A stretch of DNA of 64,000 bases from Oryza sativa Japonica Group. Its lineage: Eukaryota; Streptophyta; Magnoliopsida; Poales; Poaceae. Within the stretch, counting starts at the first letter, position 1; every line of letters starts with the position of its first letter. Position numbers and translations under genes: made by a program. The notes beneath the pieces were generated by a model. That model was not told the DNA's origin. It saw only the letters and a list, made by a program, of their open reading frames with translations, and made no database searches. Below, piece after piece: positions 13,751-27,695 of the stretch. The stretch is from positions 23,573,501 to 23,637,500 of the forward strand of contig NC_089041.1 of assembly GCF_034140825.1 (NCBI RefSeq), in the 5' to 3' direction.

Positions 13751-15052
13751 ATGGCGCTCGTCTCCGCCTCCTCCTCCACCACCGCCGTCGCGGCGCTCCC
13801 CGGCGCCGCCAGGGCCTCCTCCTTCCTCGGCGGCGCCGGCAGGAGCGGCAGGCTGCTGCTGAGGCAGGCCGAGTCGTCGTCCGCGCGGGCGTCGTTCGCC
13901 GTGCGCGCCGCGGCGCCCGACAGGCCAATCTGGTTCCCCGGCAGCACCCCGCCGCCGTGGCTCGACGGCAGGTCGGTATATCCATCTTACCTCTCTTGCT
14001 CGACGCGTTCACACACACTCTCGCTCTCTACTGACATCGTATACTTGCCATTGATCTTGGCGCAGCCTCCCCGGCGACTTCGGCTTCGACCCCCTGGGTC
14101 TCGGTGAGCCCTCATCTTCTTCCTAGCTCGTCGCCGGCGACGCCGCCGCCGCCTCTGGACATGCGTACTGACATATGTGTACATGCACACACGCAGGATC
14201 GGACCCGGAGAGCTTGCGGTGGAACGTGCAGGCGGAGCTGGTGCACTGCCGGTGGGCGATGCTGGGCGCGGCGGGCATCTTCATCCCGGAGTTCCTGACC
14301 AAGATCGGCATCCTCAACACGCCGTCGTGGTACACCGCCGGCGAGCAGCAATACTTCACCGACACCACCACCCTCTTCATCATCGAGCTCATCCTCATCG
14401 GCTGGGCCGAGGGCCGCCGGTGGGCTGACATCATCAAGCCCGGCTGCGTCAACACCGACCCCATCTTCCCCAACAACAAGCTCACCGGCACCGACGTCGG
14501 GTAACACACACCGACTCACTGACACCATGGAAGTGTGTCACGAGCTTGTTCGAAGACGTAATTCAAGTGGCTGAAATACGTGTTCGTGTGTTGGAAACGT
14601 AATGTTCAGGTACCCTGGTGGTCTGTGGTTTGACCCGCTCGGCTGGGGCACCGGCTCGCCGGAGAAGATCAAGGAGCTGCGCACCAAGGAGATCAAGAAC
14701 GGGCGGCTCGCCATGCTCGCCGTCATGGGAGCTTGGTTCCAGGCAGAGTACACCGGCACCGGCCCCATCGACAACCTCTTCGCCCATCTCGCCGACCCCG
14801 GCCACGCCACCATCTTCCAGGTCCGTAGTCCATAAACACTATTGCATATTAGTTTATCTTGTTAAAATTTTTTATAACCATTTAGTTGACGTGTAATAAA
14901 CGAGTGGACGTTCACCCGAGTGATTAAAAGAGTTTCAGTTTCCTATACGCACCTCTCCTGCAACCTGAATATCTCATCAGAGATACCACATTGATTCAGT
15001 CACTAATTTGGTGATGTTTGTGTGTGAATTTCAGGCCTTCACCCCCAAATGA
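13751..15052 (+). CDS. LHCA2: Chlorophyll a/b-binding protein LHCA2 of photosystem I antenna
   Basis: Five exons, 13751-13971, 14066-14103, 14197-14500, 14610-14820 and 15035-15052, splice in frame to 263 aa. An Ala/Ser/Arg-rich plastid transit peptide of about 50 residues is followed by the mature start [13 protein letters not shown]. The LHC fold is intact: [12 protein letters not shown], helix B with [14 protein letters not shown], the [14 protein letters not shown] helix, and helix A with [15 protein letters not shown], ending [13 protein letters not shown] and AFTPK. The wording matches LHCA2 rather than LHCA1/3/4; helix B carries His (VHCRW) where the red-shifted antenna proteins have Asn. 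It acts in the thylakoid LHCI belt. The last exon has only 18 coding nucleotides. Confidence 0.97.
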
Positions 15053-15765
15053 GGAGTTCTTCAGGTGTTGGAGTGTTAGCAATGGCTGCCAATGGAGGAA
15101 GATGAAAAGACTGTTCGTCGACGCGACTTACCTCTCTTTTTTGGGATCGGAGTAGGCTGTGAATGGTGGTGGTGTATTGGGATGTAATTGTGGATGGAGC
15201 ACTGCATGCCTTGTTGATTGTGTACCTGTACTATGATGTAACCGATGTAAAAAACAAGTTGATACTCTTTTAGAAGTGAAGTTCTCTTCATCACTGAATC
15301 AGAGTTGTGATTTATGTAGCAGAGTAGTACCGTAGTAGTAGGCTCAGTAATGTTGATGAGATCATGATTCATGCACGGGTTCAGTGTTCAGAGGCAGTTT
15401 GCAGCGACAGGGTAAAGAAAACCGTAGAAGAAGTAGAAGTGAGACCAGCGAATGCAGCTTTAGTGCAAAACATAGTTAGAAGCTGTTTACACACGACTGA
15501 TTTGATTAATCGGTAGGTTTCATCGTCTCGTCGTGGTCAAAATTATGAGAGCGTTAAAACAAACGCACTGATTTCTCCCTCAGGCCTCAACCAGTTCAAT
15601 ATGATATTCAGAAGTTTTTTATCCTCTTGATTCAGATTGAGAAGGTAGGGACATACAGGCAAGCCAAGCATGGGTTTCCATTGATTCATTTCAATCTACC
15701 TAATTAACCTTTGCACAATCAGTGACACCGTACCCTTATTTCTTAGTTTCATAAGAGGAGGTAGG
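15053..15765. other. LHCA2 3'UTR and intergenic sequence
   Basis: The likely 3'UTR extends to roughly 15.3 kb. The remainder is AT-rich and shows no gene. Confidence 0.4.
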
Positions 15766-16104
15766 CAGGGGTGGATCCATGATAAGATTAGGGGGGAGGG
15801 GGGGGGGGGGGACTCATCCCCTTTTTCCTTCTTCAGCACTCCCTCCCCCCTTCTCTTCCTCCTCTTCCCCCCTTCCTCTATCCTTCTATCAACGGTGATC
15901 TAGTAGGGTAGGGTAACTTGGGTCCATGGACAAAGGCAGAGTATATTACGGGGTGCCAAGGAATCTGGTCATGAAACTTAGACATCCGTATTAGCTTAAA
16001 TTCGATCTAAAGTAGAGTAAATTAAGCAAGTGGCACTCATTTCATTTCGTTTTAGCTCCGCCCCCTGTTGAGTCCTCCCAACATCCATGTTGGATCCGCC
16101 CCTG
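15766..16104. mobile_element. Non-autonomous hAT-type MITE with 8-bp target duplication
   Basis: Termini are CAGGGGTGGATCCA and TGGATCCGCCCCTG. It is flanked by identical 8-bp copies of GAGGTAGG (15758-15765 and 16105-16112). CAGGG-type ends plus an 8-bp target duplication indicate the hAT superfamily. No transposase is encoded. A related inverted copy lies near 59.4-59.6 kb and shares the segment with TTTACTCTACTTTAGATC. Confidence 0.88.
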
Positions 16105-16112
16105 GAGGTAGG

Positions 16113-16675
16113 AATGGAAATGGTCGGAAACAATATTATTTTTTATTATTTTTATGGAAATGGTATCGTTGGAATTTTTTCTATATTTATGAATTTAAGT
16201 AATGGCAACTTTAATATGATGAAGATGAAAAGCTAAATTTTATAGAAAAAAAAGTAAGAAATGATACCAATTTTTTTTACAAAAATAGTATTGGCATGGT
16301 CGAAAAATTTCCACATTATTTTCATCGCTAGGAGATACCTATGACTTTACCACCAAATCATTAGAAGGAAAAAAAAAGAAATATCGTGAATTACATGTCA
16401 GGTTAGGTGTAATTTGATCCAACGAATTACAAGAAGATTGAAAAACCTCAAACTTCTTGGTAGGTCATACATTGACAACCCCATGGAATGATGGAAAGGC
16501 ATTATATCGAGACTTTGGAATATGACAACTCATATCTGGGTAGGAATAATAAATTTGAAGGAAAATGAAGTAGAGGGACTAAGGGAGAGAGGAAGATTCC
16601 TTTTCTTTTTGGTCTTTGTGAGGGAGGAAACATCCTTGTATGGGCTTTACAATTGACTTCCATGTCTCTCATATA
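16113..16675. other. AT-rich intergenic DNA
   Basis: Repetitive-looking AT-rich sequence with the recurring phrase GGAAATGGT. No gene or defined element recognised. Confidence 0.3.
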
Positions 16676-16908
16676 CTCCCCCGTTTCAAAATGTTTAACA
16701 CCGTTGATTTTTTAGTACATGTTTGACCATTCGTCTTATTCAAAAAAATTAAGTAATTATTTATTTTTTTCATATCATTTGATTTATTGTTAAATATACT
16801 TTCATGTACACATATAGTTTTACATATTTCACAAATTTTTTTAATAAGACGAACGGTTAAACATGTGCTAAAAAGTCAACGATGTTAAACATTTTGAAAC
16901 GGAGGGAG
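16676..16908. mobile_element. Complete Stowaway-type MITE
   Basis: A 233-bp element with TA on each side and long terminal inverted repeats: CTCCCCCGTTTCAAAATG at the left and CATTTTGAAACGGAGGGAG at the right. The internal ATTCGTCTTATTC and AATAAGACGAACGG pair as well. It lies about 300 bp upstream of the succinyl-CoA ligase start codon. Confidence 0.92.
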
Positions 16909-17205
16909 TATATTCCTTATTATTTTCCAATGAGAAAAAAAAATACAATAACAATCAGAAAAAGCATAATTTGGAGTTCTATATTTTTATCATCACGATA
17001 ATAGCGACAAATACAAGGGTCTAGGTGGAAAGTTTGACCACCCAACTTCCCCTGCAAGAATGGATCGCGAGGAGACCCCAGAAAAGTAAACAAAAACGGA
17101 GGAGGAGCGCACTCGCCCAAAAACCCCAAACGAAATCGAATCGAGAGGAGAAAAGGGGCACGCGCCGCCGCCGCCGCCCGCCGCTGCCACCACCAGCCAC
17201 CCACC

Positions 17206-21515
<4,310 letters not shown>

Positions 21516-21884
21516 GGAGAGCAAATGGTACAGTAGAGAAACATTGGAAAACTTTTTGGTGCTCGTGGGCAACAGCGAGCAATTCCTTTGTAGAGCCGCA
21601 TTGCTGGCCGCGGAACTACTCAAATCTTCCTTTTACCCTAGCCTTTCCTCTTGCTTATCTTCGGTGTGAAGATGGCCTACCTGAGGCTCACTTGTCTCTT
21701 TTCAATAAGACAGGATTCTCGAGTTATCGACATGATATTTTGTTTGGAAATGGCGCAGAAACCTAAGATGTTTCTAGTTTTTTTTTTCATTATGACGACT
21801 TCTATCTTGGCTGTATTTTCGTGAACACGTTTTCCCTTCAACGGTTTTGCTTAATTTGCCACTGTACCTGACGACTAATACTCT
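21516..21884 (+). other. Succinyl-CoA ligase 3'UTR and flank
   Basis: Probable 3'UTR; CAATAAGACAGG near 21701 contains an AATAAG polyadenylation-like signal. No other feature. Confidence 0.4.
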
Positions 21885-22045
21885 TCCTACCCGCTCCATT
21901 TCACAATGTATTTTACAATGTAAAACTTTCTAGCATTGCCTATATACATATAGATGTTAATGAATTTAAACACATGCATATGTCTAGATTCATTAATATC
22001 TAAATAAATGTAGGCAATGGTAGAAAGTCAGAAAGTGACGCAGAA
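21885..22045. mobile_element. Degenerate Stowaway-like MITE
   Basis: CCGCTCCATTTCACAATG at the left and a facing AGGCAATGGTAGAAAG region flank an inverted pair around CATATAGATGTTAATGAAT and ATTCATTAATATCTA. The ends are eroded. Confidence 0.45.
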
Positions 22046-22124
22046 ATTGGAATGCTTGTACAACAGCACTGAAGTGGGTTGTGACATTTTATGCTGAGGT
22101 GTTCCCAGTAGTATTTAGGGGCAA

Positions 22125-22330
22125 TTACCCTGAAAGACAATTTTGTCACGGGTAGGGTTGGCAATTTTACCCACGGGTCCGGGTATCCGTGGATACCTGG
22201 CCCGATGGGTTTGGGTGTGGGTCTGTTTTTTTGCCCATGGGCATGCCCGTCCGAAACCCGAAGAAGTAATGGGTAGTAGCTGGGTTTTAATTTTTATCCA
22301 TAGATAACTCATGCCCGACCCTGTATTATA
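22125..22330. mobile_element. hAT-like repeat fragment with CCCGGG-word composition
   Basis: A GGGTAGGGTTGGCAATTTTA start followed by repeated ACCCACGGGTCCGGGTATCC-type words is typical of widespread plant hAT-like repeats. Only one end is clear. Confidence 0.35.
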
Positions 22331-22572
22331 TACACACTACTAAATTTGGACCAGTAATATAATGTCTTTTCTATTCTCTTGGCCTATTTGACCCATAAAT
22401 CAGAGAGGTATATATTCCAGTGGCCCAAACCCTAACCTACCTAATCCACACGATTTCCCCACTCAGAGCGGCGGTACGCGGCTAGGCAGTTCAGGGCGCG
22501 CGCGCGCGTGACTCACGGGTGCTGCTTGCATCTGAGTTTGCAACCAGACTTTCACACCCACAAGGATATATA

Positions 22573-22700
22573 GGCTCTATTTAGTTCTAAAGTTTTTTTT
22601 CAAACTTCCAACTTTCCATCACATCAAACCTTTCATACACACACTTTTTTATTACATCGTACCAATTTCAACCAAACTTCCAGTGTGAACTAAACACAGC
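22573..22700. mobile_element. Rice MITE (GTTTAGTTC-type), inverted relative to the 11-kb copy
   Basis: CTATTTAGTTCTAAAG at the left and CAGTGTGAACTAAACACAGC at the right, with the family core CATCACATCAAACC and TTTCAACCAAACTTCC. It abuts the end of the F-box pseudogene copy exactly. Confidence 0.7.
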
Positions 22701-22702
22701 CA

Positions 22703-23320
22703 TAATCGGCGATACTCAAAGGGTGTTCCCAATCCTTTTCGCTGTTTTCATAGAATGAGTGTTCAATGGTTCCATCTGCCAGGTTATCATAGGTTTCGAT
22801 GTGCTCCCGGCCAGTTCTATCCCCACAGCCGAAGCCCGGGTAGACGGCGTCACCAACGATGGAGGGAATGTGGCTGGGGACACGGACAGCGAGCAGTCAT
22901 GGCCGATGAACACGGCCCGACCACCGAGACCACGGACAGGCACCATCTTCCTCCCATCCAAATCCACTCGGTACGCCTGGTACAACCTCTTGTCACCACT
23001 TAGGGTACGGTGCACTAGCAACAGCTCGCCATTGTTGTCCACCAGGTGCGCGCTGCCGAGCATCCTGCTGAACCTGTGTTGCAATGTCAGGTCGCGGCGG
23101 CCTCCACCAGCTGCGGCGTCTGGTTCTCCCGGCTGACCTCCACCACCATGATGGCATCGCTGGTGAGTGGTGACGGCATAGAAGGGGCCCGCGAACGACA
23201 TGATCGGCCGGAGATGATCGCTGAGGTCGACCGCCGTCCAGCACTTGTCGCCGGGCTTGGCGACGGCGAGGAAACTTGTGTTGTGGATCACCACCGTGCG
23301 GTCGTCGGCGAGGCCAAAGC
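22703..23320 (-). pseudogene. Partial inverted copy of the F-box/DUF295 gene
   Basis: Read on the minus strand this matches about 36.35-36.96 kb of the intact-looking copy almost base for base. It covers DDRTVVIHNT, KPGDKCWTAV, LTLQHRFSRMLGSAHLVDNN and VRGLGGRAVFIGHDCSLSVS. It lacks the F-box and the first 140 or so residues, and compensating frame changes in the middle turn AIMVVEVSRES into unrelated residues. The match continues past the last coding bases into downstream sequence, so this is a DNA-level duplication and not a retrocopy. Confidence 0.9.
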
Positions 23321-23518
23321 GAAAGCTCGTGTACTACAGCGGTGGGTGGAGTGGGCCAAAATGTGATTTCTTGGTTGTTCTGGTGCTCCTGAACTCGATC
23401 GAGCTCGCGGTTGGGTGCGGACGTGCGGTCGAGCCGGCCCACGCTATACGTGTACTGCGAAGAGGCCGTTGCTTTAGTCGAGTCGGTCCGGGTTACGTTA
23501 CGCCCGCTACTGGATTAC
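23321..23518. other. Flank of the F-box pseudogene copy
   Basis: Homology to the 36-kb gene stops near 23320. The following bases are GC-rich and unassigned. Confidence 0.3.
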
Positions 23519-23742
23519 AGGCCTGTTTGGCACAGCTACAGTTTCAGCTCCATCTTTTCTGGAGCTGAAGTTCAGCCAAACAGTTTCAGCTCCACCTTAA
23601 GCAGGAGCGGAGTTGGGTGAAGCTCTCTCACAAAATGAATTAGAGAGGTGAAGGTGGGTTTATGAAGCTCCACAACTCCACTCCAGACCCAACTGCTGAA
23701 GCTAAATTTAGGAGTTGGAGCTCTACCAAATAGACCCATCTC
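23519..23742. mobile_element. MITE with GGCCTGTTTGG-type ends
   Basis: AGGCCTGTTTGGCACAGC at the left and CTCTACCAAATAGACCC at the right form eroded inverted termini. The interior repeats TTTCAGCTCC and GGAGCTGAAG, a family common in grass genomes. Confidence 0.5.
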
Positions 23743-23795
23743 CGATTATGTCTCTGCTTCTAACTTCTTTCTAATAAGGTTATTTTGGGTAAATC

Positions 23796-24118
23796 CTTGG
23801 CATTGTTTGGTTTAGAGAGAATTGAAGAGGATTGATGGGAAATAATTCCAAACCACAATAGGTGTGGAATAAATTCTCTCCAATCCCTCCCTCACAGGGA
23901 TTAACCGAACAAGGCCTAAAGTGGGAGGGATTGGAGGGAATTTATTTCACATGTGTTATAACATGGTATTATTCCCCTTTAAAACCTTGTTCGGTTTGGA
24001 AGGAATTGAAGTGGATTGAGAAGGAATAACTCCCAATCTCTCTCGAGGATTAACTGAACATGGTCTTAATTCTCTCCAATCTTCTGTAATCCCGTCCAAA
24101 CCAAACAAAGCCTAAGGG
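23796..24118. mobile_element. MITE complex with CCTTGTTCGGTTT-type ends
   Basis: The block contains facing copies of CATTGTTTGGTTTAGAG, AACCGAACAAGGCC and CCTTGTTCGGTTTGG plus AATTGAAGAGGATTG words. It looks like two related MITEs next to or inside one another. Exact boundaries are uncertain. Confidence 0.45.
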
Positions 24119-24764
24119 AAAAACCGAGTAAAGTAATGTGGAAATACGAACTACCATGATCTCGTCCCTATCATTTGGATGGGATCCCATCATCCATATG
24201 ACGTCGTGTTGTCCACTTCCCATGGTGCTTCTCACCTGTTCGCATGGCGCTTCGTATGGTCCGCGTTCCCTTTGAGCAGTTGCTTCTCCTCTAACATCGT
24301 TGCTAACTGTGTAGGGTTCACCGGTGATAGCAGGGCGTGCCTGCTAACAAGGGACAGGGGGGAGTGCCGGTGCCATCGTTGTTGATGGAGACCACCACCG
24401 ATCATTGTTGTTGCCAAGTGCCAAGGAAGGAAGCCCTTCCAGGTTGCTCGTCCTCAACAGTTTTGAATCTTCTTCTTCCCCCTCTTAGCTCCGATATGAA
24501 ACGTGATACACGGTGGCTGATACCAACAGGTATCGGCTTGTTCCATGACGAATACCGACAGACACATATAGAGTATCAGATCTGATACCGATAGGAGACG
24601 AGATCCCTTGGTATATTAGCCCCAAAGTAATAAGGACTCCTAGGAAATCCATATTAATATGAGAAAAGGCTAATAAAAATATATGCACCCGCTATATTAT
24701 AGTAAGAGTATGAGAAAAAGCTAATAAAAATATACCTACCTATATAGGTGGGATCTAAGTTGTA
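24119..24764. other. Unassigned intergenic DNA
   Basis: No gene seen. TACCGATA/TATCGG-type words repeat around 24525-24590, and a GAGAAAAGGCTAATAAAAAT phrase occurs twice near 24660 and 24712. Confidence 0.3.
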
Positions 24765-25497
24765 ATGATTTAAACTAAAAGAAGAGTTTATGTGAGATAA
24801 ACCTTAGTAATAATATTTTTCTTATTTCAAACTGTTAAATTAATACTCCCTCTGTACCAAATAAGAGGGCACCCTTTTTTTTAAAAAAAAATCAAACTCA
24901 ACATTTTTTACTAATAATTATATTACCAATATCTATGAATATCTATGATAATTATTATGCATATCATATTATTATACTTCATATTTATATTCTAAAATAC
25001 TTTCATGTGATACTAAGTTGGTAATCACATAATACAACATAAAATAAATTAATGGTCAAAGTATTTCTTTATATAAAGGAATAAGTTTACTTTGGGTCCC
25101 TCAATTTGTCACCTAGTCCGATTTTCGTCCCTTGACCGTAAAACCGGGTACGACCCATCCCCCAACTTACGAAAACCGGGCAAACATGGTCCCTCGGCGG
25201 TTTTGGCTGACGTGGCGCATACGTGGCTTGTTTGACTAGGCCTCCGTCCCACGTGGCATTGAAGTAGCGCTTACGTGGCAATTTTCTCCCCGGAAAAATA
25301 ATAAAAAGAATGGCCCCACATGTCAGCTGCACAAAATAATAATTTTAAAATGGTGGGGCCCACATGTCAGCCTCACTCTCACTTCTTCCCTCTCCCTTCT
25401 CTCTCTTCTACCCTTTCCCCTCTCTCTCTCTCCTTCCCGGGCAGAGGACGGCGCGGGTGGGCGGCGGAGCAAGCGAGCTCCGGCGGCGGCGGCGGGC

Positions 25498-26070
25498 GTG
25501 GTCGGCGCCGATCCCGACCGGAGCGCCGCCGGTCCGAGTGAAGGCGAGCAGAGCGGCGGCGCCCTGGAAGACGCCATCGACGCCGCCGACCACCCGGACG
25601 CCCTCCGCGCGCGCCGGGACGGCATCGCTGAGCGCCTCTACACCGCGCTCGTCGTCCTCCCACCGCCGCTCCACAAGCCACCTACGCCGCGCTCTCCCCT
25701 CCCGACGCCGTGCTCCGCCTCCTCGCCTCCCTCCCCTGCGAGGACCTCGCCGCCCGCTCCACGTCGCTCGACGATGACCTAGTCGCTGTGGACGCATCCA
25801 CCTCCGAGTCCCTCGCGGCGCTCGAGGCCCGCGAGGCCGCCGTCCCCGCGCGCCTCGCCGAGGCCGAGGCGGCGCTCTCCGTGGCCGTCGCGGAGGCCGA
25901 GTCCGCGGAGCCCCCGCCCACCGACGTCCGTGGCGCGCTCCGGTGGATGTGCGGCCGCCGGCCGCATGGACGCTCCCGCGTTGTGGGGCTTCATTGCGGC
26001 CCGCCGTCCAGAGCTCGTCGCCGTCCGGAAGGAGGTTGGCCCCGCCGTCGCCGCGGAGGATGGTGTTGGT
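25498..26070 (+). pseudogene. Captured FRIGIDA-like gene fragment inside the Mutator-like element
   Basis: Two offset frames carry FRIGIDA-like (FRL) features. One has [18 protein letters not shown], a coiled-coil-like stretch ([30 protein letters not shown]) and LRWMCGR. The other continues [20 protein letters not shown], matching the usual order LRxMCxRMDAxGLWxF. The frames are separated by a 7-bp tandem duplication (CGGCCGC) near 25951-25965. The fragment therefore cannot make a complete FRL protein. FRL proteins act with FRIGIDA in flowering control. Assignment rests on motif memory. Confidence 0.6.
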
Positions 26071-26289
26071 GAGGACCAGTTCTGGGTGCCGTCGCCGCGG
26101 CGGAGGTGGCGAGGGTGGTGGTGGAGGCGGAGTTGGTAGCGGCAGCGGTGGCGAGGGATGTGGCGGTGCCGGGGAGCGGCGGCGGAGTCGGTGGTGGTGG
26201 CGCTAGAGAGAGAAGAGAGAGGAAAGGGGATAGAAATGAAAACGACGACGCTGAGTCGCAGCCGCACGCGGACGAAAGCTCGACGCCAT

Positions 26290-26315
26290 CCCCCCCCCCC
26301 CCCCCCCCCCCCCCC
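26290..26315 (+). repeat. 26-base C homopolymer
   Basis: An uninterrupted poly-C run inside the Mutator-like element; G-rich on the minus strand. Length is likely polymorphic or error-prone in assembly. Confidence 0.9.
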
Positions 26316-27445
26316 GCGCCGACGACGCGTCCGACGACTCACCCTCCGCCTCTGCTCCTGCGGACGCCGTGGCGGAGGCGGCGACATCGTGTTCGGGGTA
26401 AGCATGGTGCGGCGACTGCCCTATTCCGCCCTGTCGGCTTCGCGCCGCCGCCGCCCCCCACTCCGCCCCGCCGCTCATCCACCCACGCGAAGCTTCTTCG
26501 TCATCGGCGGCGTCGATGGCGTCTTCCAGGGCGCCGCCGCTCTGCTCGCCTTCACTCGGACCGGCGGCGCTCCGGTCGGGGTCGGCGCCGACCACGCCCG
26601 CCGCCGCCGCCGGAGCTCGCTTGCTCCGCCGCCCACCCGCGCCGTCCTCTGCCCGGGAAGGAGAGAGAGGAAAGGGAAGAAGAGCGAGAAGGGAGAGGGA
26701 AGAACCGAAGAAGAGAGAGAAGGGAGAGGGAAGAAGTGAGAGTGAGGCTGACATGTGGGGCCCACATGGGCCCCACCATTTTAAAATTATTTTTTTGTGC
26801 AGCTGACATGTGGGGCCATTCTTTTTATTATTTTTCCGAGAGATAATTTTCACGTAAGCGCCACGTCAATGCCACGTGGGACGGAGGCCTAGTCAAACAA
26901 GCCACGTATGCGCCACGTCAGCCAAAACCGCCGAGGGACCATGTTTGCCCAGTTTTCATAAGTTGGGGGATGGGTCATACCTGGTTGACGAAAATCGGAC
27001 TGGGCAACAAATGGAGGGACCCAAAGTGAACTTATTCCTTATATATAATATATAAGCCTTACAATTAGGGACAGAGTTAGTATGACACTAAAATTAAGAT
27101 TCCAACGCAAATACAATTTGGTATTTCTTCAACTGGATTTCCGGATTGTTGGACAATGCAAAACTATTGATTTAGACTTCAAGCTTTAGGCTCTGCTCGT
27201 TTCAAGGTGTTGGGAACCCTTTCTCTTGTCACGCGAAACGAAGCAGTGGATTAGTGCATGATTAATTCAATATTAGCTAATAAAACTTGATAATGAATTA
27301 CTAAGATATTTTAAAGCAACTTTCCTATAGATTTTTTTTTTTGAAAAAAAAACGCACTGTTTACCTGATCAGGAAGCGTGCGCACAAAAATAGAAAGTAA
27401 AGGTTAGGGAAAGTGGAGTAAAGAACAGTTCCTAAGATAATTTGC

Positions 27446-27695
27446 ATTTATTAATTAGGAACTTCGAAATTATTCTGATTAAGAAAAACTGGAATTAAGA
27501 GTATAGCTTGTATGCATTAATCCATAGAGTAACATACCTATGTCAGGATATATTATATCCATATCACAGAAGCCATTACATAAACTTCAGAGATGTGTCC
27601 ATATGTAGTATACAAGTTAAAACCAATGGTATACCCTCATGGTCACTAGGTTGACAGAACTCAACTATCTTATAGCCATATGTCTAACAGTGTTA
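27446..27695 (-). other. 3'UTR/flank of the Bet1-like gene
   Basis: Sequence from about 27545 to the stop codon recurs, diverged, at 39.01-39.16 kb, which supports its being the 3'UTR carried along in a duplication. Confidence 0.55.

Larger units (their letters stand above)
25077..27039. mobile_element. Pack-MULE-like Mutator element carrying a FRIGIDA-like gene fragment
   Basis: A 1,963-bp element with terminal inverted repeats of about 520 bp. Outer ends are AGGAATAAGTTTACTTTGGG and CCCAAAGTGAACTTATTCCT. The flanks TTTATATAA (25068-25076) and TATATATAA (27040-27048) form a probable 9-bp target duplication with one mismatch, as expected for Mutator-like elements. No transposase is present. 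The GC-rich interior encodes pieces of a host protein. The inverted repeats extend inward to about 25597 and 26509 and so include coding-like sequence. Confidence 0.82.
24765..27445. repeat. Left arm of an inverted duplication (interrupted by a Mutator-like insertion)
   Basis: The outer parts, 24765-25076 and 27040-27445, match the reverse complement of 29960-30630. Shared words include AGAAGAGTTTATGTGAGATA and CCAACGCAAATACAATTTGG, and the block holds a diverged Stowaway-like segment and a second MITE. The element at 25077-27039 sits inside this arm and is absent from the other. Confidence 0.85.

Noticed and set aside
25323-26853. Many overlapping ORFs on both strands in the GC-rich element
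   Set aside because: Low-complexity Arg/Pro/Gly translations of inverted repeats and the poly-C tract; only the FRIGIDA-like pieces have recognisable content.
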